NCBI RefSeq assembly: GCF_024979255.1
Contig: NZ_JANLCN010000016.1
Coordinates: forward strand, 38,378-102,377
Direction: 5' to 3'
DNA length: 64,000 bases
Origin: Herbiconiux moechotypicola
GTDB taxonomy: Bacteria; Actinomycetota; Actinomycetes; Actinomycetales; Microbacteriaceae
This document shows positions 1-8,910 of this stretch, one piece after another. The position numbers and the translations under genes are program-made. Under the pieces are notes generated by a model. That model made no database searches and was not told the DNA's origin. It saw nothing but the letters and a program-made list of their open reading frames with translations. The stretch's first letter is position 1. The number at the start of each line of letters is the position of its first letter.

Positions 1-887
1 ATGGGGTCGACCGTGCGCGGCCCGAACCTGCCGGCGAGGCTCGACGGCACGACGACGGCCGCGTCTCCCGCCGGGTCGGGGTTCGGGTCGAGCACCCCGC
101 CCGACCCCATCCACCCGACGGCGGGGTACGCACGCACCGGCGCACCCGGAGAGGTCCAGTAGTCGTACTGCTCAGGCCGGTCGATGGTGTGGTCCTCGCC
201 GGCCAGATGGTCCATCGCGAAGCAGACCGTGAAACCCTGCATCATCTGCGGGTCGCCGGTCTCCGGGGCATCGGGCTCGCCGGTCTCGTGGTGCGACTCG
301 GTGCCCGTCACGTACGGCACCCCGGCGAGCGGCAGCAGGTCACCGGTCTCGGTCGCGTCGAGAACCACGGATGCGGTGACGCGGCGGGCAGACCCGTCCC
401 TGTCACGCAGTTCCACCGCGGCGAGGCGGCCCCCGTCGCGTTCCACCGCCGTGGGCGTGCAGCCGGTCAGCACCACGAGGCGCCCGTCGCGGCGGGCGGG
501 CTCGAGCATCGCCTCGAGCACGGCCAGCGCGACCCGGGGTTCGTGACAGATGGCGCTGACGGTTCCCGAGCCGGGGTTGAGGTACAGCGATCGCCGCGCA
601 CGCCCGGACAGCGGGTACCAGCGCCGATAGTGGTCGCGCACGGCCGCGCGGAACCGGCGGTAGGCCGCCGTGGCCCCGAACTGCTCGATCCACGGGTGCT
701 CGTCGGGCGGCACGGCCTGCGAGGTCAGCTGTCCACCGATCCACTCGGTCGGCTCCGTGAGCACGACGCTCGCCCCCGCCTCGGCCGCGGCGAGCGCTGC
801 GGCGACTCCCCCCGTGCCGCCGCCTACGACGAGCACGTCGGCATGCAACTCGACCGCGGCCCGCTCACCGCTCGCGTACCCGCTCAC
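1..887 (-). CDS. FAD-dependent oxidoreductase (3' end cut by window edge)
   Basis: About 295 residues are visible and the C-terminus lies beyond the window. The N-terminus carries a dinucleotide-binding Rossmann motif, GGGTGG at residues 23-28 after a hydrophobic beta strand, followed by TEPTEWIGGQ. This is typical of FAD-dependent oxidoreductases often annotated as PF12831. The GTG start overlaps the stop of the upstream aldolase gene by GTGA, so it is the last visible gene of the minus-strand operon containing the aldolase and sugar importer. The substrate is unknown. An oxidative or isomerising step on an imported sugar or sugar acid would fit, by context only. Confidence 0.75.
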   Translation of the reverse strand, partial: MSGYASGERAAVELHADVLVVGGGTGGVAAALAAAEAGASVVLTEPTEWIGGQLTSQAVPPDEHPWIEQFGATAAYRRFRAAVRDHYRRWYPLSGRARRSLYLNPGSGTVSAICHEPRVALAVLEAMLEPARRDGRLVVLTGCTPTAVERDGGRLAAVELRDRDGSARRVTASVVLDATETGDLLPLAGVPYVTGTESHHETGEPDAPETGDPQMMQGFTVCFAMDHLAGEDHTIDRPEQYDYWTSPGAPVRAYPAVGWMGSGGVLDPNPDPAGDAAVVVPSSLAGRFGPRTVDP

Positions 888-1834
888 GCGGCCGCCCCGT
901 CGAGAATCCCGGGCACCGCGGCCAGACGCTCCCGCAGCACCCGCGCCTGCCCGGGCTCGAGCGCGGGCAGCGCCTCGCCGAGAGCAGGTCCGATGACGCC
1001 GAGCTCGGCGAGCGCCCCCTTGAGCGACGACAGCCAGAACCCGGCACCGTAGATGCCGCAGGCGACGTCGAGTTCGGCCTGCAGCCGCGCGGCCTGCTCC
1101 GTGTCGTGGGCGAGTCCCGCCGCGACCAGGCGGGAGGCGAGCCCGGGAACGAGGTTCGCGATGCCGGGAACGGCGCCGTCGGCTCCCTCGGCGAGACTCC
1201 GGGCGATCAGCGCCTCGGCCCCCTGGAAGACGCCCAGCCCGTGCTCCCGAGCCGTGTCGGCGAGCGCCGAGAACACCTCCCAATCGGCCGACGACTCCTT
1301 GAGGGCGATGACCGCGTCGATCCCCGCGATCTCGGCCAGCGCATCCGGAGTGATCGGCGAGTGCGTGAGGTGCGGGATGTTGTATGCCACGAGCGGTGAC
1401 GAGGTGCGCGCCGCCACCCCCTCGAAGTGGCGCACCACGGCGCCGTCGGTCTCGGTGTCGAAGTACATGGGAGCCATCACCACGAGCGCGTCGACGCCCG
1501 CCTCTTCGTAGGCGGCCGCCGCGGCGACGGCGCGCTCGGTGCTGGTCTCCCCCACCCCCGCGAGAACGGGCACGCGGCCGTCGACCGCCTCCACGAAGCC
1601 CGCGACGACCGCGCGCGCGACCCCCGGCTCCAGCGTCGGGCCCTCTCCGCAGGAGCCGAGCACGAACACGCCGGAGGCGCCGCCGTCGAGCAATCGCTCC
1701 GTGAGACGGCCGATGCCCTCCCGATCGGCCGTTCGGCGGGCGGTGAGCGGTGAGACGGCGGGCGGGATCATGCCGGAGAGCTGAAGGGGCACGAGCGAGG
1801 TCCTTTCGGTAGGGAGGGGTGCGGTCGAGTTCAT
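884..1834 (-). CDS. Dihydrodipicolinate synthase/N-acetylneuraminate lyase family aldolase
   Basis: This 316-residue class I aldolase of the DapA/NanA superfamily should form a Schiff base with a 2-oxo acid. Visible family landmarks are GSCGEG at 60-65 (the GxxGE pyruvate-carboxylate loop), the catalytic Tyr in YNIP at 151, and the Schiff-base Lys in ALKES at 179. The ATG at 1834 overlaps the permease stop by ATGA; an upstream in-frame extension is less likely. Its place between a sugar-type ABC importer and a FAD oxidoreductase, opposite two sialidase-like genes, suggests cleavage of a sialic-acid-like or other 2-keto-3-deoxy sugar acid rather than lysine biosynthesis. The exact substrate is not determined. 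Confidence 0.8.
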   Translation of the reverse strand: MNSTAPLPTERTSLVPLQLSGMIPPAVSPLTARRTADREGIGRLTERLLDGGASGVFVLGSCGEGPTLEPGVARAVVAGFVEAVDGRVPVLAGVGETSTERAVAAAAAYEEAGVDALVVMAPMYFDTETDGAVVRHFEGVAARTSSPLVAYNIPHLTHSPITPDALAEIAGIDAVIALKESSADWEVFSALADTAREHGLGVFQGAEALIARSLAEGADGAVPGIANLVPGLASRLVAAGLAHDTEQAARLQAELDVACGIYGAGFWLSSLKGALAELGVIGPALGEALPALEPGQARVLRERLAAVPGILDGAAA

Positions 1835-2676
1835 GACTTGACCGCACCGGCGGTGAGACCGCCGATGAAGTGGCGCTGCATCACGAGCAGACACACGATG
1901 AGGGGAACGGTGGAGATGACGGTGCCGGCCGTGATGGCACCCCAGGGCGACTCCTCGACGATCGAGAAGTTGAGCTGGGAGTGCAGGAAGGCGAGCCCGA
2001 TGGGCATGGTGAACTGATCGGAGCTCGTGAGCATGACGAGGGGCAGCAGATAGGCGTTCCAGGCGTTAAGGAAGAGCAGCAGCGCCGCTGCGCCGAGACC
2101 CGGCCGCACGAGCGGGACCGCAACCGTCCAGAACAGCCGCAGCTCCCCCGCGCCGTCGAGGCGGGCGGCGTCGAACAGCTCTTCGGGCAGCTGTGCGAAG
2201 TACTGCCGCAGCAGGAACAGCACCAGCGCGTTGGCGGCCAGCGGGAGGATGACCGCCGCCCAGGTGTTGAGCAGCCCGAACTGCCGCATGATGGTGAACT
2301 GCGGCAGCACCAGCGCGTACTCCGGGATGGCGAGACTCGCCAGCACGATGCCGAACAGGATCGTGCGACCGCGGAAACGGTACCGGGCGAAGCCGAACGC
2401 GGCGAGCGACGCGACCGTCACCCCGAGCGCGGTGGTGCACAGCGCGATACCGATCGTGTTGAGCATCCACCCGGGGATCGGGCCGGCCAGGGCCGCGCGG
2501 TAGTTGTCGAGGGTGAGCTGCGAGGGGATGAGCGACACCTCGCCGAGGAGCGTGCTCGGCTTCAGCGACGAGATCACCAGCCAGTACAGCGGGAAGGCGA
2601 TCACGACGACGAGCAGCACCACGACGACGGCGCGCACGACGCGCGACGAGAGGCGTTCAGCGATCACGGTCGTCAC
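1831..2676 (-). CDS. Carbohydrate ABC transporter permease, MalG/UgpE type
   Basis: This 281-residue inner-membrane permease has about six hydrophobic segments. The cytoplasmic EAA loop around residues 185-215 begins EELFDAARLDGAG, the usual contact site for the ATPase. It pairs with the MalF-type permease upstream, overlapping it by 20 nt, and with the lipoprotein binding protein. No ATPase gene is in this operon. Carbohydrate importers of this class commonly borrow a shared MsiK-like ATPase in actinobacteria, so that is likely here. The following aldolase gene overlaps its stop codon. Confidence 0.85.
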   Translation of the reverse strand: MTTVIAERLSSRVVRAVVVVLLVVVIAFPLYWLVISSLKPSTLLGEVSLIPSQLTLDNYRAALAGPIPGWMLNTIGIALCTTALGVTVASLAAFGFARYRFRGRTILFGIVLASLAIPEYALVLPQFTIMRQFGLLNTWAAVILPLAANALVLFLLRQYFAQLPEELFDAARLDGAGELRLFWTVAVPLVRPGLGAAALLLFLNAWNAYLLPLVMLTSSDQFTMPIGLAFLHSQLNFSIVEESPWGAITAGTVISTVPLIVCLLVMQRHFIGGLTAGAVKS

Positions 2677-3628
2677 TCCTCAGCAGGCGGTTGGCGAGCA
2701 GGGTGCTCACGATGATGGCGACGGCGAGCACGGCCGAGGCGGCGGCGCCCTTGCCCAGGTCGAACTGACCGAAGGAGGCCTGGAAGATGTACATGACCGC
2801 CGTGAGCGTCGACCGTGCCGGACCGCCGTCGGTGAGCACGTCGACCTCGGCGAACAGCTCCCACGCGGCGATGGAGGCGGCCACGAGCACGAACAGGGTG
2901 ACCGGTTTCAGCAGCGGGAAGGTGATGTGGCGGAAGCGCTGCCAGGCGTTGGCGCCGTCGAGCGCGGCCGCCTCGTAGTACTCGTCGGGGATGGACTGCA
3001 GCCCGGCGAACAGGATGACCGCGTAGTAGCCCAGCACCCGCCAGATGCGCAGCAGGATGATCGACCACGGCGCCAGGCCGGCGTCACTGAGGAACGGGAT
3101 CGGATCGAGCCCGAACTGCGCGAGCACTCCGCTCACGAAGCCCACCCGCTCGTTGAGGATGAGGTCGAACACCAGGGCCACCGCGATGAGCGACATGGTG
3201 ATGGGGGCGAACACGAGCACCTGCACGATGTTCGCCGAGCGCTTGCGCAGCTGCTTGAGCAGCACCGCCACGAACAGCGCCAGGGGCATGAGGGCGAGGA
3301 GGAAGCCCGCGAGCATGTAGACGGTGTTGCCCATCGCCTTGCCGAACAGCGGGTCGGTGAGCACCGTGGCGAAGTTGTCGCCGCCCACGAAGACAGGTGC
3401 CTGGCCGAGCGGCCAGGTGACGAAGGCCATGCCGAGGGCCAGCAGCACACTGCCCGCCCCGAACGGCAGGAAGACGACGAAGAACGGGGCGATGAACAGG
3501 TACGGCGCCGACCGGGGGTGGCGCCGCAGCGCTCGCCGACGCCGGCCGGGCGCGGCAGGGGCGGGCCGGTTCGGCCCCGCCCCCGTCGCGCCGGGCTCCA
3601 CGTCGAGCCGGGACTGCAGCGCGGTCAC
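2657..3628 (-). CDS. Carbohydrate ABC transporter permease, MalF/UgpA type
   Basis: This 323-residue permease has a basic, proline-rich N-terminal tail of about 40 residues, then six or so membrane segments. An EAA loop reads EYYEAAALDGAN near residue 225. The start is the GTG at 3628, which overlaps the stop of the binding-protein gene (GTGA); a much longer in-frame reading upstream is only the shadow of that gene. It forms the heterodimeric channel with the adjacent MalG-type permease. Substrate specificity cannot be read from the sequence. Confidence 0.84.
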   Translation of the reverse strand: MTALQSRLDVEPGATGAGPNRPAPAAPGRRRRALRRHPRSAPYLFIAPFFVVFLPFGAGSVLLALGMAFVTWPLGQAPVFVGGDNFATVLTDPLFGKAMGNTVYMLAGFLLALMPLALFVAVLLKQLRKRSANIVQVLVFAPITMSLIAVALVFDLILNERVGFVSGVLAQFGLDPIPFLSDAGLAPWSIILLRIWRVLGYYAVILFAGLQSIPDEYYEAAALDGANAWQRFRHITFPLLKPVTLFVLVAASIAAWELFAEVDVLTDGGPARSTLTAVMYIFQASFGQFDLGKGAAASAVLAVAIIVSTLLANRLLRSDDRDR

Positions 3629-4884
3629 AGCGATCCGAGCTCCGCGACGATCTGGTCGATCGCCTCGCGTGGAGTGAGGGTTCCGGCGTAGGCCGCGTCG
3701 ACCGCCGCGGTCACCGCCCCCTCCGTCTCGGGCCAGTTGAAGAAGTAGAACGGCGGGTAGGGCACGCTCGACAGGTCGGAGATGACCGTCTGTCCGCCGA
3801 AGTAGGGGTCTTCGAAGTCGAGGTCGATCTCCTCGGCGGCCGGCTCGTAGGAGACCAGGCCGAGGGTGTCGACCGTGGCCTGCAGACCCTCCGGGGTGAG
3901 CCACCAGAGGATGAAGTCCTTGACCCCCTGGGGGTTGTCCGACGCGGCCAGGCCCGCGAAGAGGCTGCCGCCGAACACGCCGGTGGCCTGCTCGTCGCCG
4001 GCCTCCCAGGTGGGCCAGGTGATGAGCCGCCACTGCCCCGACTGCTCGGGCACGTTCTTCTGCAGGTTCGTGCTGCCCACTCCGTAGTTCATGGTCCAGC
4101 CCACCACCTGCTCGCTGCGGATGGAGTCCCAGAAGGTCGGCTCGGTCCACACCCCGTCGTAGACGAGACCGCGCTCGTGCAGGTCGACCAGGAACTCGAG
4201 CGTGTCGGCGGCGAGGTCCTCGTCGACGGCCAGCTCGCCGTTCTCGTCCCACCAGGTGCCGCCCCTCGAGTTGAAGAAGGCGTTGAACATGTTCGCGCCG
4301 TTCGCGCCCGGGGGCTGGATGAACATGTACTGCGTTCCCCCTGAGGCCTCCTTGAGCTGCTCGGCGACCGCGACGATGTCGTCCCAGGTGGGGTTCTCGG
4401 GCACGGCGAGCCCGTGCTTGGCCAGAGCGGCCTCGTTCACCCAGAGGCCCATGTTGCCCGACCCCATCGTGAACGTGTTGATCTGATCGCCCGTGCCGAG
4501 CAGCGCACCGTCGGGGAAGTCGTCCGCCATCGGCCCGAGCTCGGCGGTGAGGTCGAGGAACTGCCCGGTCGAGAGCAGGCCGCCGCTCTCGCGCAGCGGC
4601 AACTGCACCACGTCGGGCAGACCCTCGCCACCCTGCAGGGCGACCACCAGGCGCTGGGTCATGTCCCCGATGGGAATCTCCACCACCTCCACGTCGTAGT
4701 CCGGGTACGCCGCCTGGAACTGGTCCTCGATCACCGCCGGCATCGAGCTCGAGAACAGCCACACCTCGAGGCTGTTGTCGGTCGGGGTCTCCGCGGGTGT
4801 GCCTGGCGAGGCGCATCCGGCGAGGGTGAGAGCGGATGCGGCGACCAGGGCCGCGGTCGCTGCGAGTCGTCTGCGGGTGTTCAT
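3625..4884 (-). CDS. Extracellular solute-binding lipoprotein, family 1
   Basis: This 419-residue lipoprotein has a signal peptide and a lipobox ending LAGC, with the lipid-modified Cys at about residue 24, followed by a short Thr/Pro linker. The mature part resembles family 1 binding proteins for sugars, with the motif DVVQLPL and Trp-rich ligand-cleft segments. It is the first transporter gene after the GntR regulator, with a 52-nt gap, and it precedes two permeases with stop/start overlaps. It should capture the substrate outside the membrane and deliver it to the permease pair. A carbohydrate or sugar-acid ligand is inferred from family and context. Confidence 0.85.
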   Translation of the reverse strand: MNTRRRLAATAALVAASALTLAGCASPGTPAETPTDNSLEVWLFSSSMPAVIEDQFQAAYPDYDVEVVEIPIGDMTQRLVVALQGGEGLPDVVQLPLRESGGLLSTGQFLDLTAELGPMADDFPDGALLGTGDQINTFTMGSGNMGLWVNEAALAKHGLAVPENPTWDDIVAVAEQLKEASGGTQYMFIQPPGANGANMFNAFFNSRGGTWWDENGELAVDEDLAADTLEFLVDLHERGLVYDGVWTEPTFWDSIRSEQVVGWTMNYGVGSTNLQKNVPEQSGQWRLITWPTWEAGDEQATGVFGGSLFAGLAASDNPQGVKDFILWWLTPEGLQATVDTLGLVSYEPAAEEIDLDFEDPYFGGQTVISDLSSVPYPPFYFFNWPETEGAVTAAVDAAYAGTLTPREAIDQIVAELGSL

Positions 4885-4936
4885 GAGCTCCTCCTTGAGC
4901 TGCTCGGGTGAAGGGGGCGCGGCGCCGGGCCGCGGG

Positions 4937-5599
4937 TCAGGCCTCGTGGTCGAGGCGCACGCGGATGTCGTCGAAGTGCCGGCTCATCGCCTGCACCACG
5001 TCGCTCTCGTCGGCGAGGGCGTCGACGATGTTGAGGTGCAGGCGGGCGAGCTCGGCGCCCGACGGCGCCGAGGTGACCGTCTGCTCCTGCATGCGGTGGA
5101 AGATCTCCCAGAACAGCTCGATCATCTGGTCGACGAGCGGGTTGTCGAGGGGTTCGTAGAGCCTCAGGTGGAACTGCCGGTCGAGCTCGGCGATGCGTTC
5201 CGGCGTGGCGGTCTCCATCGACACGGCGAGCTCGCGCAACGCCTCGAGATCGCGGCGCCGGATCCACTCCGATGCGCGGCCGATGAGTCCTTCCTCGAGG
5301 GCGGCCCGCACCTCGAGCAGGTTGCGCAGGTCTCGCGACTGCAGCTCGATGGCGTAGGGCAGGTTCTCGAGGATGGGCGAGAACGAGAACGGCTCAACGT
5401 AGGTGCCGCCTCCGTGCCGCGTCTTCAGCACGCCCACCGTCTCGAGGCCCTTGATGGCCTCGCGCAACGAGAGCCGGCTGATGCCGAAGCTCGCGGCCAG
5501 ATCGGCCTCGGCGGGGAGCTGGTCGCCCGCGGCGAGGCCCTTCTCGGAGATGTAGCTGCGCAGCCGCAGCTGCGCCTCGCGGTACTTGGGTGTCGGCAT
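4937..5599 (-). CDS. GntR family transcriptional regulator, FadR/FCD subfamily
   Basis: This 220-residue regulator has an N-terminal winged helix (about 5-70; motifs LPAEADLAASFGISRLSLREA and HGGGTYV) and an all-helical FCD effector domain (about 80-215). Metal-type His and Asp residues appear in FHLRLYEPLD and in the late helix containing HLNIVDAL. The ATG at 5599 gives the normal family length. It heads the minus-strand importer/aldolase operon and faces the sialidase genes. A perfect operator-like palindrome lies between the two, at 5665-5675. It probably represses the island until a pathway metabolite binds the FCD domain. Confidence 0.86.
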   Translation of the reverse strand: MPTPKYREAQLRLRSYISEKGLAAGDQLPAEADLAASFGISRLSLREAIKGLETVGVLKTRHGGGTYVEPFSFSPILENLPYAIELQSRDLRNLLEVRAALEEGLIGRASEWIRRRDLEALRELAVSMETATPERIAELDRQFHLRLYEPLDNPLVDQMIELFWEIFHRMQEQTVTSAPSGAELARLHLNIVDALADESDVVQAMSRHFDDIRVRLDHEA

Positions 5600-5663
5600 C
5601 GTCGTCCTCGAAACTCGGTGTGCCGCCCACCCTACGATCAAGAGATCAGATGAGTCAAGAGTA

Positions 5664-5676
5664 TTGATCTGATCAC
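5664..5676. promoter_or_regulatory. Candidate GntR operator TGATC-T-GATCA
   Basis: The palindrome TGATCTGATCA occupies 5665-5675 in the 100-bp gap between the divergent GntR gene and the first sialidase gene. Its TGRTC-N-GAYCA layout resembles the known FadR-type consensus TGGTC-N-GACCA. Related GATCA half-sites lie just upstream around 5637-5650. Binding by the adjacent regulator is inferred. Confidence 0.55.
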
Positions 5677-5699
5677 TTCCCCACTCATATGATCCCTGC

Positions 5700-6824
5700 G
5701 TGGACCCGCACTGTCGCCGTCTTCGGCCCGAACCTCTCGCCATCGCCCTCGCCGATGCCCGCGAGCCTCGCCACAGCGAGCCCAGCCTCATCGAGATCGA
5801 CGCGGGCGGCACACCCGAGCTGCTCCTGGCCTGGTCGGCGTTCTCGGCGAGCTCCCGCGCTCGAGGAGCGACCGGCGCCGCCGCGCGGGAGTGGGAGTTC
5901 TCGCGCGACAACAACGCCGCCGAGATCCGGCTCCTCCGCTCGCGCGACGGCGGCCTCTCCTGGTCGGAGCCCGAGCTGCTGGTCGCCGACTCGGGCGGCA
6001 TCAACACGATGCAGCCGGCGTTCATCGGCCTGGCCGACGGTCGTCTCGGGTTGAGCTGGTCGGTCCGGGACTCCCCGAGCCGGGCGCGCCGACTCTTCGC
6101 CACCAGCGAAGACGGAGGGCGGACCTGGTCGGAGCCCGTCGACATGACGGGTGACCCCGGCTACGTGACGGCCGCCCACCACCGCCTCGTGCGACTGCGG
6201 ACGGGCCGGCTGCTGCAGCCCTGCCACCGTCTTCTCGGAGACGAGCTCCAGACGGTCGTGGCCCTCTCTGACGACGACGGCCGGAGCTGGGTCGCGTCCG
6301 ACCCGATCGCCCTGCACGGCGGCGGTGGCGGCGCGGGCCACCAGCACGGGCTCTGGGAGGCCTCGGTGGTCGAGCTCGACGACGGACACCTACTGCTGGC
6401 CGGGCGCACGGCCACGGGGCGGGTGCATGCGTCACGATCCCACGACGCCGGCGAGCACTGGTCCGCACCGGAGCCGCTCGACGTCGTCGCCCCCTCGGCC
6501 CCGTGCATCCTCGTGCACCGCGGCGGAGGCCGTGTGGCACTCATTCACAACCCGGGCTTCGATGCCCACGCCGTGCTGGCCGGTGCCCGAACCCGCCTCA
6601 CCACGTCGATGAGCGCCGACGGCGGCCGCACCTGGTCGCCCGGCCGCACGCTCTTCGACGATACCCATCGCTGGTTCCACTACCCGGCGATGCTCCCCCG
6701 CGCCGACGGCGGGCTCCTCGCGCTCAGCGTCACCGATCCCCGCACACGCCTGTGGAACCTGGTGCTGACCCGCGTGGCCCTCGATCCGGCACCGAACCAT
6801 CTCGTCGAAGGAGACGAATCATGA
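5700..6824 (+). CDS. Sialidase-like BNR/Asp-box protein, cytoplasmic form
   Basis: This 374-residue six-bladed propeller protein has five Asp-box motifs of the SxDxGxxW type: SRDGGLSW, SEDGGRTW, SDDDGRSW, SHDAGEHW and SADGGRTW. An early RHSEPSLIE segment is typical of exo-alpha-sialidase-like proteins. No signal peptide is evident, so it may act inside the cell. The GTG at 5700 is the only start that keeps the conserved N-terminus; a nearby ATG is out of frame. It is translationally coupled (ATGA) to a second, exported sialidase-like gene. Asp-boxes also occur in non-sialidase enzymes, so activity on sialic acid is not assured. Confidence 0.72.
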   Translation: MDPHCRRLRPEPLAIALADAREPRHSEPSLIEIDAGGTPELLLAWSAFSASSRARGATGAAAREWEFSRDNNAAEIRLLRSRDGGLSWSEPELLVADSGGINTMQPAFIGLADGRLGLSWSVRDSPSRARRLFATSEDGGRTWSEPVDMTGDPGYVTAAHHRLVRLRTGRLLQPCHRLLGDELQTVVALSDDDGRSWVASDPIALHGGGGGAGHQHGLWEASVVELDDGHLLLAGRTATGRVHASRSHDAGEHWSAPEPLDVVAPSAPCILVHRGGGRVALIHNPGFDAHAVLAGARTRLTTSMSADGGRTWSPGRTLFDDTHRWFHYPAMLPRADGGLLALSVTDPRTRLWNLVLTRVALDPAPNHLVEGDES

Positions 6825-7921
6825 CCGAACACCAGCCACCCACCGCCCTCGCCCCGGCCGGCCTCACCCGACGCGGCTTCATCGCGCTCGGTTCGGGGCT
6901 CGGCGCCGCAGCGCTCACCGGGCTCTCGTTCGCGAACGGCCCCCGCGCATCCGCCGCACCCCTGTTCGACGACGTCGGCGTGGTGTCGAACGATGTGCAC
7001 CACCTGCCCACGATCATCCACGTCGAAGGATCGACGCTCGTGATCGCGGCCCAGCGCCGCCGCGCCGTCGCGAGCGGCGTGCACCCCGACAAGGGCGCCG
7101 CCGACATCGTGACCTTCCGGAGCACGGACGGCGGGGCGACCTGGGGCCCGATGCGCTACGTCTACCAGACCTCGGGCACCACCGGCGACTGCGGGTACGC
7201 GCCGGTGGTGACGATGATCGACGGGGAGCTGTCGATCCTGCACACCGTCGGACCGCAGGACTGGGCGGTGACCGATCTCGAGCCCCACCAGCGCTTCAGC
7301 CCCGACGGCGGCGACACCTGGGGAGCCGATTCGACGCCCGTCATCACCTCGGCCCACGACAACGGGCTGCCCACCAACGGTGGCAAGGGCTTCCAGTTCC
7401 CCACGGGGCGGGTGGTGGCACCCGGGCGCAACTGCCTGCTCTACAGCGACGACGGCGGTGCGAGCTGGACGGCCACGCCCGAGATCCTCGGCAACGTCGA
7501 GACCAAGACCGTGCCGTACTTCCTCTCGGGGGCCATCTCGCGCACGGCTCTCGCTCCGTGGCGCACGAGCTCCACCACCTCGGGCCGCATCGGCAAGGCG
7601 CGCCTGGCCGACTTCTACCAGCAGGCCGCCACGGTGAACCACACCTTCGGGGCCGACTTCAACATCGGGTTCTCGCGCTATGACGGCACCCGCCTGCTGC
7701 AGACCGGATCGCGGTCGAACCAGCTCTACGCGCGGCTCAGCGCGAACGAGGGCGTGAGCTGGACGAACGAGAAGAACATCACCGGATCGGCGCCCTCCGC
7801 GCGCTACTCCGACGTCGCGGTGACCGACGACGGCACCATCGTCGTGGTGTTCATGCAGAACGGATCGCCCGGTGCGGCCCTGCGGGTGGTGCGGTTCAAC
7901 CTGGAGTGGCTGACGAGCTGA
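6821..7921 (+). CDS. Sialidase-like BNR/Asp-box protein with Tat signal
   Basis: This 366-residue protein begins with a twin-arginine leader (LTRRGFIALG, Arg17-Arg18, then a hydrophobic stretch ending near ASA at about 47). It should therefore be exported folded. The mature part has four Asp-boxes (STDGGATW, SPDGGDTW, SDDGGASW and the weaker SANEGVSW). Together with the upstream cytoplasmic relative it makes a two-gene unit facing the GntR operon. A plausible division of labour is external release of a sugar by this protein followed by import through the adjacent transporter. The glycan is unknown. The last 26 bp overlap the convergent ArgP-like gene. Confidence 0.75.
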   Translation: MTEHQPPTALAPAGLTRRGFIALGSGLGAAALTGLSFANGPRASAAPLFDDVGVVSNDVHHLPTIIHVEGSTLVIAAQRRRAVASGVHPDKGAADIVTFRSTDGGATWGPMRYVYQTSGTTGDCGYAPVVTMIDGELSILHTVGPQDWAVTDLEPHQRFSPDGGDTWGADSTPVITSAHDNGLPTNGGKGFQFPTGRVVAPGRNCLLYSDDGGASWTATPEILGNVETKTVPYFLSGAISRTALAPWRTSSTTSGRIGKARLADFYQQAATVNHTFGADFNIGFSRYDGTRLLQTGSRSNQLYARLSANEGVSWTNEKNITGSAPSARYSDVAVTDDGTIVVVFMQNGSPGAALRVVRFNLEWLTS

Positions 7922-8840
7922 CCGGCGAGCGGAGGGCGGCCGGCGCGCGCAGGGCAGCGGATGCGGCGGCCGCCACCGCGGCGGCGGTGCGTGCCAGCGG
8001 GCGCGTGTCGAGCTGCCACTGCTGCCAGTGCAGCGGCACGTCGATCGCGCCGCCGGGGTCGAGGTCGACGAGCTCGTCGTGCTGACGGAGCTGCAACTCG
8101 GGCACCAGCCCCCACCCGAAGCCGAGCCTGATCGCGTCGACGAAGTCGGCGGAGGAGGGCACGTGGTGGTTCGGCGGGAGTGCCGGGTCGACTCCCCGCG
8201 ACTCGAGGTAGCGGTGCTGGAGCGTGTCGGCGCGGTCGAACACCACGACGGGAGCGACCGCGAGCGCGGCGGCCGAAGGCACATCCGCCCCGAACCTCCG
8301 CCGCACGAACTCCCCCGACGCCATCGGGCGGTAGCGCATCGCCCCGAGCAGCAGGGAGGAGCACCCCTGCACGGCGGTGGGCTCCGTCGTGATGGCCGCC
8401 ATCACCGACCCCTGGCGCAGGAGCTCGGCGGTGCGGCTCTCGTCGGCGCGCACCAGCTCGAACGCGATCTCGCCCGCGAGCGGCCGGAGTGCGGCGAGCA
8501 GCCAGGTGGCGAGCGAATCGGCGTTGACCGCGAGCGGAAGCGGCTCCAGCCGGGGTGCGGAGCGATCACCCGTGGCACCCGCGCCGGCTCCGAGGGCGAC
8601 CATGGCCTCGCGCGCGAGTGCATCGGCCTGACGCGCCAGGCGGAGCAGCACCTCGCCCGACTCGGTCGCCTCCACGGGTCTCGTGCGGCGCACGAGAACA
8701 CGGCCGGTCTGCAGCTCCAGCGCCTTGATGCGCTGGCTCACCGCCGACGGGGTGATGGCGAGCGACCGTGCCGCGGCCTCGAGCGTTCCGGTCTCGACGG
8801 CAGCGCGGAGGGCGGCGAGTCGGTGCGGGTCGAATTCCAT
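7896..8840 (-). CDS. lysG: LysR-type regulator, LysG/ArgP family
   Basis: This 314-residue LysR regulator has an N-terminal helix-turn-helix (about 4-60; the HTH core reads LAITPSAVSQRIKALE) and a periplasmic-binding-like effector domain. The short N-terminus MEFDPHRLAALRAAVETGTL is typical of the ArgP/LysG branch. It is divergent from a LysE-family exporter gene, the classical LysG-LysE arrangement, with a 70-bp control region containing a strong dyad. In Corynebacterium, LysG activates lysE in response to intracellular basic amino acids; the same role is inferred here. Confidence 0.85.
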   Translation of the reverse strand: MEFDPHRLAALRAAVETGTLEAAARSLAITPSAVSQRIKALELQTGRVLVRRTRPVEATESGEVLLRLARQADALAREAMVALGAGAGATGDRSAPRLEPLPLAVNADSLATWLLAALRPLAGEIAFELVRADESRTAELLRQGSVMAAITTEPTAVQGCSSLLLGAMRYRPMASGEFVRRRFGADVPSAAALAVAPVVVFDRADTLQHRYLESRGVDPALPPNHHVPSSADFVDAIRLGFGWGLVPELQLRQHDELVDLDPGGAIDVPLHWQQWQLDTRPLARTAAAVAAAASAALRAPAALRSPVSSSATPG

Positions 8841-8849
8841 GCAGTCATG

Positions 8850-8873
8850 CTAATGATTCCTAAGGAAGATTAG
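8850..8873. promoter_or_regulatory. Nested dyad operator between lysG and lysE
   Basis: The 70-bp divergent spacer contains CTAAT at 8850-8854 and ATTAG at 8869-8873 as perfect outer arms. Inside them sits the palindrome TTCCTAAGGAA at 8857-8867. Nested dyads of this size are typical LysR-type activation sites, so this is the probable LysG binding site controlling the exporter gene. Confidence 0.6.
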
Positions 8874-8910
8874 CTGGACTGGGCGCGATCGCTCCTCCTA
8901 TGGTCGCAGG

